DNA from: Rhinopomastus cyanomelas
Lineage: Eukaryota > Chordata > Aves > Bucerotiformes > Rhinopomastidae
DNA: 64,000 nt
Reading direction: 5' to 3'
Assembly: GCA_013400115.1 (NCBI GenBank)
Contig: VXBP01002800.1
Span: forward strand, 1-64,000
Below, piece after piece: positions 1-10,900 of the stretch. The position numbers were made by a program, and so were the translations under genes. Within the stretch, counting starts at the first letter, position 1. Each line of letters begins with the position of its first letter. The notes under the pieces are model-generated. The model saw nothing but the letters and a program-made list of their open reading frames with translations, was not told the origin of the DNA and did no database searches.

Positions 1-155
1 TGGTGAGAGCCTGGAATGGGTTGCCCAGGGAGGCCTGTCCTTGGAGGTATTTAAGGCTGGGCTAGATGAGGCTCTGTCCAGCCTGATCTAGGGTGGGGTG
101 CCCCTGCCTGTGGCAGGGGAGTTGGAACTGGATGATCCTGTGGTCCGTTCCAACG
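1..155 (+). mobile_element. CR1 LINE 3' end (one subfamily)
   Basis: The sequence carries the standard CR1 3' landmarks: GGAATGGGTTGCCCAGGGAG, a GGAGGTATTTAAGGCTGG-type stretch, GGATGATCCTG and GTCCGTTCCAACG. It lies in sense orientation relative to CBLB. It joins directly to a second CR1 tail of different type. Confidence 0.85.
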
Positions 156-247
156 CTGTTTGACTTGGTCTGGGTGATCCTGCTGTGTCAGGGGGATTGG
201 ACCAGATGATCTTTCATGGTCCTTTCCAATCCCTAAGGATTCAATGA
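156..247 (+). mobile_element. CR1 LINE 3' tail (second subfamily)
   Basis: It starts GACTTGGTCTGGGTGATCCT and ends with GGTCCTTTCCAATCCCTAAG and a degenerate ATTCAATGATTCTA terminal repeat. This tail type recurs through the window (for example 1690-1790, 33948-34157). Confidence 0.85.
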
Positions 248-250
248 TTC

Positions 251-1793
251 TAATAAAGATATAGAGGATAGAGAACCCACTCTGAAGGTCCTGGCAAAGT
301 CGCAGAAATCCAGGAAGGCTTACAGTACTGTGACGACCACCTCCACAAAGAAGAGAAAGGTCCTAGTTGTTGGAGACTTGCTCCTGAAAGGGACTGAGGG
401 CCCAATATGCAGAGATGACCCCCATCATAGGGAAGTCTGCAGTTTACCGCAAGCCCAAATCAGGAACATCACTAGGATGCTCCCTAACCTGGTGAGATCA
501 GCTGACTATATATAACCCACTGTTGATTGTCCTGACAAGTGGGCAGGAAGCTGTATTCCACAGCGTGAGGGGAAGGAAGAAAGACCTTAAGTCATTAGGG
601 TGTTTGGTGAAAGAGTCTGGGCCACAAATTTTATTCTGTTCATTACTTCCATTTTAGGGTGAGGACATGGGCCGGAATACAAGGACTCAGTCCTTTAACG
701 CCTGGCTATGAGACTGGTGGTACAGGCAGGGCTTTGGGTTCTTTCAGACACCAGACCTAGCAGATATGTATGGGGGGGTTATCTCAGAGGGGAACAAGTG
801 TTCTGGGGCAGGAGTTGGCAGGACTCATTCAGAGGACTTTATTTTCGAGGTGGAGTGGGGTAGTTGCTGGGTAAGCACCAGTGGGACAGAGCTCTGGTCT
901 GAATGAAAACCAAGTGTCTTCTCCATGTCCTAGGGTGACATCAGAGTGCTCAGCTTGCTCCCTGAAGTACCTGTACTCCAATGCATGCAGTATGGGGAAT
1001 AAGCAGGAGGAGTTAGAAATCAGTCAGGTGATTATGATTTGGTAGCAATTACAGAGACCTGGTGGGACAGCTTGCGTAATTGGAATGTGGTCAAAGCTGG
1101 GTGGTGTTGCTGACACCCTAGCAGTCTGTGCTGCCATTCAGCAAGACCTGGACAGACTGGAGAGCTGCAGAGGGAAAAATTGAATGAAGTATAACAAGGG
1201 TAAGTGTAGAGTCCTGCATCTGGGCAAGAACAAGCCCAGGTATGAGTGTAGGCTGGGGACTGACCTGTTGGAGAGTAGTTTAGGAGAATGGGAGCCGGGG
1301 GTCCTGGTGGCCAGCAGGATGACCATGAGCCATCAGTGTGCTCTTGTGGCCAAGGGAGCCAACAGTGTGCTGGAGTGCATCAGAAGGGGGGTGGTTAGCA
1401 GATCAGTAGAGGTTCTTCTCCCCCTCTACTGTGCATTGGCTAGACCACATCTGGAGTATTGTATACAGTTCTTGGCCCCTCAGTTCAGGAGGGATGTGGA
1501 GCTTCTGGAGGGAGTCATCTAGTGATAGGACAAGGGGCAATGGGTGTAAGCTGGAACATAGGAGGTTCCTCATAAATATGGAAAGGAACTTCTTCACAGT
1601 GAGGGTGACAGAGCACTGGAACAGGCTGCCCGGGGGGTTGTGTAGTCTCCTTCACTGGAGGTGTTTAAAGCCCACCTGGATGTGTTCCTGTGTGACTTGG
1701 TGTAGGTGATCCTGCTGTGGCAGGGGGATTGAACTAGATGATCTTTTGAGGTCCCTTCCAATCCCTTATGATTCTGTGATTCTACGATTTGGT
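251..1793 (+). mobile_element. CR1 LINE with large internal deletion, 3' end intact
   Basis: Bases 251-1090 match the 5' part of the long CR1 at 19150-20018, including the ORF1 esterase-like segment ([18 protein letters not shown], from about 360) and the start of the endonuclease. At about 1091 it jumps to sequence matching 21820 onward. It continues through the end of ORF2 ([18 protein letters not shown], about 1204-1257) to the terminal ATTCTGTGATTCTA. About 1.8 kb is missing relative to that copy, with a CA shared at the junction. All frames are broken. Confidence 0.88.
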
Positions 1794-3327
1794 TCATCTC
1801 TGTTAGCAAGTGTTGCACTTAAATATTAAAGTCAAAAACAGAGTCCATTCTTTAGAATTTCAGACTTTCCTGTAAGAGGTGCTTCTCAAACTGAAACATT
1901 TCTGTTGCATTCTCCCTGCCATTTTCTTCTTCAATTTATATATTTTATGGAAGGATGTGAGGGTACTCTCAGTTGATAGGCAGGACTGCCTTCCACAGTT
2001 ACGCACCCGTCTTTGTTTACAAATGTAGCGATAAGAGTAAAACAGAAATTGCTGTAAAGAAATCATCACTAGCAAACTAATACAATGCACTGGAACTGTC
2101 ATTTCATTTTTTCTTCCATTAGCAATAAAGTTTGATGAAAAGGAATATTCTCAGTTTCTGATTCAGTGTTCTTTATGAAATGCGAGTTTGATGTTCCAAA
2201 CACAATGTTTGCAAATTGCCCAGAGATCAGAAGTTCTGAGCCAATTTCAAGGTCCATAATAGCAGCTCTCTTGTGTTGCAAATAGTCCTGTGAGCATGGC
2301 CCAAGTGTATTTTCATATAGGTACCTCGTATTTTAATTTTTGTTTCACTGTTTTATTTGTTGAATAGAAGGCTCTGCTGCTGTGATTGATTACTCAATAT
2401 ATTTTTTTGAGAACTAAGTGCTTTTTACAAGGAAGGAAAGAAACTGCTAGTATGCAACTATTTGACAATGCAGATAAAAGAAAGCTTTGAAAATGAAAAG
2501 CACTGTGTCTCATCTGTAAGGTTCTTTTAGAAAATGAAAGTGTAAAGAATCGTATAAAAAAGGGAGGACTTGTGTTCACTTGACACTGTTTACTTCAGTA
2601 GGTCCATATAGTATGAGGTACTGTTTGAAATGTTAAGTGATGTCGACTAGTCATTTGGAATTAAGATGCAGGGCTGTGAAAATAGATTGCATGCATCTTT
2701 CTGTACGTCATTCCTGTCTGCATGCCTTGGGATACAGTTCTTGCACAAACTGTGCAAGTTTAGTAAGACTGGCAAGTGTCAAGACAAAAATAGTGCTTGC
2801 TTGATGATATTTCAGGATAGGCAGGTTGCATAGACCTAATTTTGGTGTTTGTATCTTTCTGGCTGCCTGTTTATGTGACTGCAAATAGGACACAATGTGA
2901 CTTCTCTATTCAGATTCAGTTGAAATGATCTCACAAAGCTTCAGGGCTCTTTTGCTCGTAGGTTTATTTATTTCAAATCTGCATTGTGTCTCTTGATGGA
3001 AAAGTTTCTTCATGAGTGCTTGAAAGACTTCTCTCTGATATTTTTATTCATTAGTAGTCTGAAATCTTTAAATAGTTCTTTTCTACTCATTCAAGAAAAA
3101 AAGAATGACAATAAGGCTGTTTGAAAATCATTTAACACATTATACTGCTTAGAAATTAAAATTTAAAAAATGATAAGTCCTCATTTTTACATAATTTATT
3201 GAAAGTTTAGTAAAGTTTTTTATTACATAAACACACCAAAATGATGTTTGTAGCTTTAGATGTTCTGTGTGTGTATCTCTGAATGGTGGTAATGTTGTAG
3301 ATGCTCTTCAGAGACTCAGCCACATGT

Positions 3328-4295
3328 CACAGATTCACAGAACTTTAGGGATTGGAAGGGACCTAGAAAGATCAGCTAGCCTAATCCCTCTGCCAGAGCA
3401 GGATCACCTAGACCAGGTCGCACAGGAACATATCCAGGTGGATTTTAAATGTCTCCCGTGAAGGAGACTCCACAACCCCACTGGGCAGCCTGTTTGAGTG
3501 CTCCATCACCCTCACTGGAAAGAAGTTCCTTCTCATATTTATGTGGAACCTCCTATGTTGAGAAGAGCCCGGCTCCATCCTCCTGACATCCACTCTTCAC
3601 ATATTTATAAACGTTAATGAGGTCACCTCTCAGTCTCCTTTTTTCCAAGCTAAAGAGACCCAGCTCCCTCAGTCTTTCCTCAGAAGGGAGATGCTCCACT
3701 TCCTTCATCATCTTTGTGACTCTGTGCTGGACTCTCTCCAGCAGTTCTGTGTCCTTCTTGAACTGAGGGGCCCAGAACTGAACACAAGATTCCAGATGTG
3801 GTCTCACCAAAGCAGAATAGAGGGGAAGGAGAACCTCTCTCGATCTGCCTCCTTCTGATCCACCCCAGAATGCTGTTGGCCCTCTTGGCCACAAGGGCAC
3901 ATTGCTGGCTCATGGTCATCCTGCTGGCCACCAGGACCCCTAGGTCCCTTTCTCCTACGCTGTTCTCCAACAGGTTGGTCCCCAACCTATACTGGTACTT
4001 GGGGTTGTTGACAGTGCACTCTAATCCCTCATCCAAGTCATTAATGAATAAATTGAATAGTACTGGTCCCAGTACCAACCTGTGGGGGACTTCACTAGAT
4101 ACAGGCCTCCAACTAGACTCTGTCCCATTGACCACTACTCTCTGGCTTCTGTCCTGCAGCCATTTCACGCTCCACCCCACTACTTGATCATCCAGAGCAC
4201 ACTGCCTCAGTTTTGCTGCGAGGATGCTGTGGGAGACTGTGTCAAATGCTTTACTCAAGTCGAGACCACATCCACTGCTTTGTCCTGAAGCTCAT
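3328..4295 (-). mobile_element. CR1 LINE, 5'-truncated, reverse orientation
   Basis: A 0.97-kb copy with its terminal repeat at 3328 and its truncated 5' end near 4295. The - strand frame 3680-4258 begins SKAFDTVSHSILAAKLRQC, typical CR1 reverse transcriptase, and runs through GPVLFNLFINDLDEGLECTV. It then jumps to NPKYQYRLG: the following segment that should carry the FADD catalytic motif is deleted. The element is dead. Confidence 0.9.
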
Positions 4296-4743
4296 CTGCG
4301 TTTTGTAACTTAAGTTACAGTACTTTGCATTTAATAGAAAAGTTATATAATAAAATACAGTGTATCTGCCTAAATGCCTTACCTTCTTTCCTCTGAAAAA
4401 ACAGAAAAACTGTAATTCTTAAAGGCAAGTTGTTTCCTGACCTGTGATGCTAAGACAATTACAATTTTGGTGCTTTGTGGAAATACTGGTTGCATTTGGA
4501 TTCATTGTTTTAGGTGAAGCTTAATCTTTTGAAGAGAGACAGCTTTAAAAGTGCAGCCATTTTATCATTTAGTGTAGTTAAATATCTGCTGATCTTTTCC
4601 CTGTTCACTCTAGTGCTTCTTTACAAGCTCTTAGAGACCTGTTAACGGTGTTTTTATGAATACTGATTCAAGACATACTTTAAAAAGTTACTTTCATTTC
4701 CTGACCATTAAAAAAAAAAAAGTACTGTTTTGTTTTGCTGTAG

Positions 4744-4947
4744 GAATCTGATGGCCAAGGTTGTCCTTTCTGCCGCTGTGAAATCAAAGGAACTGAACCA
4801 ATCATTGTGGATCCCTTTGATCCGAGGGATGAAAACTCCAGGTGCTGCAGTATTATTGATAGTTTTAGTATGCCCATGTTGGACTTGGATGACGATGATG
4901 ACAGAGAAGAGTCTTTAATGATGAATCGATTGGCTTCAGTCCGAAAG
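4744..4947 (+). CDS. CBLB: CBLB exon: end of RING finger and acidic linker
   Basis: 68 codons in phase 0 from GAA after a TAG acceptor to AAG before GTAAAT. It starts [10 protein letters not shown], where the two cysteines are the last zinc ligands of the C3HC4 RING. It continues through [10 protein letters not shown] to the acidic run [10 protein letters not shown]. The other six RING ligands are on an exon outside the window. Confidence 0.97.
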
Positions 4948-7900
4948 GTAAATTTTCAAATACAGTACAACAGGTAAAGCTGTGACTTTTAAGCAGTGAG
5001 AGGGTGCACTTCATTCTCTTCATTTCAGCAACTCAGTTCTTGGGTTGAAAAAACAAAATGCACCAATATTGTAGCAGTAATACTGAATTTGAATAGGAGC
5101 GGGGGGAAAAATCATTCCAGGTTCTCAGCTGATGTGAACTGGGTTAACTCTGTAATGGACAAAGTTTGAATTTGCACCAGCCAAGACTCTTATCCAAAAG
5201 ATGTTATGTGGACAAAAAATGGCATATATACAGAATATAGTAGTTGTTGTCTGCACATGTTGGTATACTCGTGTGCACATGATGTTTTAGGATAAACCTT
5301 TAATTTCTTGGTAGTCTTTAAGTAGTATTTATTCGTAAAGATGACTCAGAACCCAATTCTTTTGTTTGCAAGTAGCTTTTAATCATGTTTCATGTGAGTT
5401 GTCTGTGTTTTTTTCTTAAGTTTTTAGAATTAGGTACTTCTGGTGGGAAAAGCATAACTGAGATTATTCATAGTGACTTTGTGGTTTGGGACTTTTTTTC
5501 CCCCAAGAAATGCTCTGTATCATTCTGGGATCTCACTTTGGTCACAGGATATTTTATCACTGATAAATAAACACTACCATTAACAAAAGTTTGTTTTATA
5601 GTGGTAGTTTTCACTACTGTATTTTAGCCTGGAATGGATATTGCCATAGGCCATAACACACTGAATTTTACAGCACATTTTCTGTATTTTACCTTTTACT
5701 GAGGTAATCTAGACTGAATAGTTGCTTTGGATTTCAGTCTGTGACATCTTATGCTTCTGTTTTCTTACTGCTGCATTTATTTTTTTATAAGTGTTTCTCC
5801 CTCATATCTGAGATTATCAGTTAATGTGCAAACTTCCGGTGTCCTCCGTAACCTTTTAAGTCATATGAATTATTACTGTGTGCTGTGTGTAATGCAACAT
5901 GGCCTACTCTTGGGAACAATTTATCCTTCCTTCCTGGACTTAACTTGCTGTCTGCAGCCTGACCTCTTTGAAGCAGACTTGAATCGATGGCCTTTTATAA
6001 CACTACCACTTCCATGGAGAGGTAAAAATGCATTATGCTTTTATCAAAAGAAGAAAAAGTAGCCTTCAATGTAAAAAGCCCTGTTTTCAGTATCCCAATG
6101 CTTACGTGCTTTGGTGCTTGCTACTTTTGTCATTAACCTCATTGTTCAGTGACAGTAACCTACTAATTGTCCCTGAAGTTTAGAAAGTCTTCTAATCTTT
6201 GTTAGCCTCTTACTTGTTTCTACTTGAAATGTTCTTACCTGAAATTCTTGAATGATCAGGCTGGTGGTTTTTCAACTCCCATTTTCCTCTTAAAACTGTT
6301 GCAAATGTTTGTAGAGCTGTGCTGTTAACCCCACCACCTGTGTGGAATATGGCACTGTATGCAGGTTTTGTTAGCAATGCCTTCATCAGCCTTGTCTGTG
6401 TCTTTTAATCATTGTTCATTTTCCCTGCTGAATAGAAGAGCCTGCTAGAAGTCTTTTTCCTGTGGCTTTATGTAGGATTTTACTTTTTTGTGTGTTTTTT
6501 TTTAATGCTGTTAATATGATCATGGTTCTGCATGATGGTTGTCATCCTCTGATTTGCTGAAACAGTGGAAGTTAGATGACAATTATTGCAGCCAACCTGC
6601 TGCTACTGTTTGTTACTTTGCAATCCCAATGAACAGATTTTTCACATCTGATTTTAGTGCAAGAATTGTCAAATGCTTTCACAACATAAAGCTGTCAATA
6701 TTTGAAAATCAAATGCACCAACTTTATCACAAATCACCTGGCTAGTCCATGTGGCATTACTGAGAAAGTCTTCTTATGACATATATGTCTGGAAGTGGGC
6801 TGGTATGTTAAACTTGCTAGAAGGGCAAAGTTGCAGGGACATGAAGTCCTCATGAAAGTGACTGTAGGGCTCACTGATGTGTTGTGTAAACAGAGAAATC
6901 AGGGTCCTGAGAGCCTTGTGGGAGGGGCACTGCTCAAGTTTTTCTAAGCTGTTACTACCAGCTTTCACTATCTTTGGGACTTCTACTTGGAAATATATCA
7001 ATAATGTGAAGAGTAGCTGCAGTAAGCTCATTTTAGAAACACACACAGTCAGATCCATCACTGCTAAAGATGCCTCAGTGCATTTTTTTAAATGAACTCT
7101 TCTTACGAAATTGAAAAGCTCAAAAATACTTCTTGGAATCGTCATTAAAATGCAAACATACAATTTTATATCACCTGCTCTACTTGTATGAATAATGAGT
7201 AGAAGTTGGATGTCAGAATAACAACAGTTCTGCAGTTTGTCGCCCTGTCTCTGAAGCATATTCATATACTGTGAGAGGTATCTGAATTGAGTCCCCAGGG
7301 TCCTCAGACTTGAAATGGCTTTGCGGAAAAGAGTAATCACAAAGCTACTTACTCCTTATTTAACACAATGAGTAAAAGGATACACTTAAGAAAAATCAGT
7401 CAGTCTTGCTAGGTGTTGTATGTGAGTCAGCAACAGCTGATCAGCTGTAACAGAGGCCTGCTGCAATTAATACGTTGATCTGTCTCATCAGTTTAGGTTT
7501 TTTTCATTTCCAAATTGTCTTCAGATGCTTATTTATGAAAGAAAGATTAAGGGTGGTGCCAAATCCTCTGTTAATTGTCACAGAGACATTTGCAGCCTTG
7601 TGGTATTAGATTAGCTGGTGCAGTTATTGCCTGAAATGTTCCTTCTCTTAGCACTGTATTGGTTGTGCTAGCCAAGCACAGCGTTATGAAATGCATGTTA
7701 AAACAGTGCACATTGCAGGCTCAGATAAATATTTCAAATACATTTTTCCATTTTTAAAGAGAGCATTTGAGTTTCTAGTAGACTGCTTATTATTCTAAAA
7801 TGTTTAATATTCTATAGTTCCAATGAGCTAAGAGTTTTCTGTCACTGTACCTCACTTATTTTAAAAAGAAATAAAAATAACGGGAACACATAGTTCCTGT

Positions 7901-10900
7901 TAAGAGCAAATAGTTTCAGATCCATAAGTGCAAAGATAATTGTTTGATCGAAATAACATTAGATTAAAGCATAGAGGAAAGCCTCAGAAGTATAGGAGAC
8001 TATGCTGAAAGACTATAGGAGAGTAGTTTAAATGAGCCATCTCTAAAAATGCTAGATGAAGTTACTTTCTTCTTTGGAATTGATTTCCTATTTTTAATTA
8101 TAGTTAATGCGTGAATGCACTGAAACCATAGGACCCAAAACTTATGGTTTTGATTGTTTTTGCTTTTTTCCATATTATTACATCAGCTTTTTTTTGGTGA
8201 TGAAAAAGGCATGCACTGTGTGGTAATAATATTTTTTATGTAATCATATAAAGTAAAGGAACATGTTAAAAATAATTCAAATATATATCCAGATATTCCT
8301 TTCAACAGTACATTCTTCACTTACACGTGTCACTTCCTCCTTAATGGAACCCCTGGTTTGTGGGAATTTGTTAAAACCGTGCCGTGAAACGAGAGCTTTC
8401 TGAACTGCCTAGCTAGTAATGCTGGGAGGCAGGGTGTCTTCCTTTCTTAAAATGGATTTTGCCAATTGATTTCCTTGGACAACATGGTGCTGACTCACAC
8501 AGACTTAGCTCCTCTCTCCTTCACATTCATTTTCTTGAGTCCATAAAGGAGAGCTCAAATAAAGGAGAAACTTGTTTGTGTGTAAAATATTTACAACAAT
8601 CAGTGTTAAGTGATATAACTTCACATTTTCGTAATTTTTTAAAATCCAGATTACGCTGTTGTGCCTAGGTCACACGGTATCCTAATGAGGAGTAACCAGT
8701 ATTTGATTTGCTCTTACCTGATTGTAAATAAACTTCAGGAAACTGCTTGGAAATAAGGTCAACTTCTTAGCTATCTCCTGCAGTTTATAAATTACTGAGT
8801 TTGCTCCAGCAGGATAACAGTCAGGGTAGTATTCCTCAGCAAGGGTTTGTGTTGTTTTCATATGTGCCTGTGTGTCAGAAAGGCGTTTGAAGCTAATAGC
8901 CTGTTAATATTTCCATGAGAAAAAAAACCTTCACTAGAACTTGTAATCAGTGTCAGAAACAGGATTATTCTTGAGTTCACACCCACTAGGGGCAAACTGA
9001 TACCCGTGTATTCCAGTAATAAATACATCTGATGAAATAACACAAGTGTGGTCTGCTCTGCAGTTCAACTGCATAGTAGTCACAGCTGCTATTCCCTTGG
9101 CAGCAGCCTTGCCAGTCAGATGAAGTTCATGTTGTTACAAAGGAGTCAGTGTTCTTTTCCTTAATGACATCATTATTGCACATGCCTGTGTATGCTGCAG
9201 CAGAACCCCTTTGTTCACTGGGAGTCTGTCTTCTGTCACTGCCAGTTCCGTTTTATTAGCCTCTGTCTTAATTGCTTTCTTGTTTTATCTTTTTGTCACT
9301 GTGCTGCTTTCATTGCTCCTTTATTTCCAGAAATCTCCAGCAGGTCACAAACAACAGCTCTTCATCCTTCGGCAAGTCTGACAAAAGGAGTAGATATTGA
9401 GTACTTCTGTTAATGCCTCCCTGGTATCCACAGCCATCTTGCCATGGCTTAGCTGTCAGTAAACATCATTTGATGCAGCTAGAGAGGATGGGTGGGGTGG
9501 ACAGGAAAAATATGGGGTCTTTTATAGTGGAAATATGATGCAAATCTGATTCTGAATGATGAAGAAAACTTATTTGTTGCTGTGGAGTATTGTGATCTAT
9601 TTTTAGTGTCAGATCTAAACAAGGAATCATCATTTTTAGTTTAACAAACTATTCTCTCTTCAGCACCAAGTAGTGATATGGAATAAACTTTCTTATGGGG
9701 AGAGAAACTGAAGCTATTTTGCTTTATTTAAATTAATTTCTTTTCTCCCTCCTACCTTGGAAATTATTTGTATACCTGCTGGTCATTATTAATTCAATTT
9801 TTAAAATATGGATCCACTGCATATTGTGATAGTGTAGTGGCTGTAGGATACTTTCTGTTGCAATGTTATCCAGTAAGACTTTGGTGGCTTCTCTTTTTGA
9901 AGGAAATCTGGTAGCAATCCCAATTATAGAGAACAGAATTTTTAAGCTGAGCTGTAGTACAGAGCATTGAGTGAGGCATTATTGTACTGGATCTTCTTCC
10001 TGGATCTGCTTTTGGAAGTTTTCAGACTCTTTAATACAGTCACCATATGTGAAGAAAGGTCATGTTCAGATGTTTACCTTGTTAAAGAACTTCCTAGTTC
10101 TTGGATGTACAGCATTGGTGAGAAGAAGCTTATGGAAAGTTTGAATCAAAGAGATCTAGCTTAAGGATATGTGCATTTTTGTGAGCAATTACTTATGCTA
10201 ACCTTAAGAAGGTGACAGATCATTAGCCTCCATAAGCATGTTACATGGTGAGAACACTGGGGTGCCTCAGTGCAGCAGTGGCCTGAGGCTGATGACTGGT
10301 GTGAAGAATACCTTCCAGCTACTTGTGTGTACTGTCCAGGAAAGCACAGAACGGCGTAAACATCCAGATTTACTTACAGTACACTGCAACAAATACAGTG
10401 GGTTCACAGAAATAACTTGACCTCTCTTACTCAAACAGCCACAGTGTTTGTTAGAAATGAGCCAGACAAAGTTTTGTAATTAGTTGCAGAAGTGGGATGT
10501 GCTTGTGTTGAAGGTTGAAGTCTTTGCTTCTGATGAATTGAAAGGACAAGTCAAGACAAGGTCGTAATTTGTCATTGTGTCTTTACTTTAGTATTTGATA
10601 AAGTGATTTTTCCTAACAATATGTTTGTAAATTGGCAAATAAATGAGGAATTAACTTCTTTGCCTGCTGTCTTGCTGACGATTTTGATGTAAAAGTTTTC
10701 AGAAGATAGGTGCAATCTGTTTTCTGCGGAATTATGATTTGAAAATGGGTTCTAGTTAACAGACAGTATCGTAGACATCCAGCTTTTAAGAGTAATTAAT
10801 AGAATTTTAGATGGACTACTCTTTATTATTAAAAAAGTTATCAAAAGCAGTATTACTTCAGTAGTATATCTAAGTTTGTGATTGCTCCTTTTGTATGGTA

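Noticed and set aside
3798..4288. Open frames on the + strand over the reverse CR1
   Set aside because: They are antisense shadows of CR1 ORF2, as their positions and the - strand RT motifs show.
1..4743. Search for the CBLB exon carrying the first six RING ligands
   Set aside because: No sequence matching CKICAEND or GHLMC was found; this interval is intron with CR1 copies, so that exon lies outside the window.
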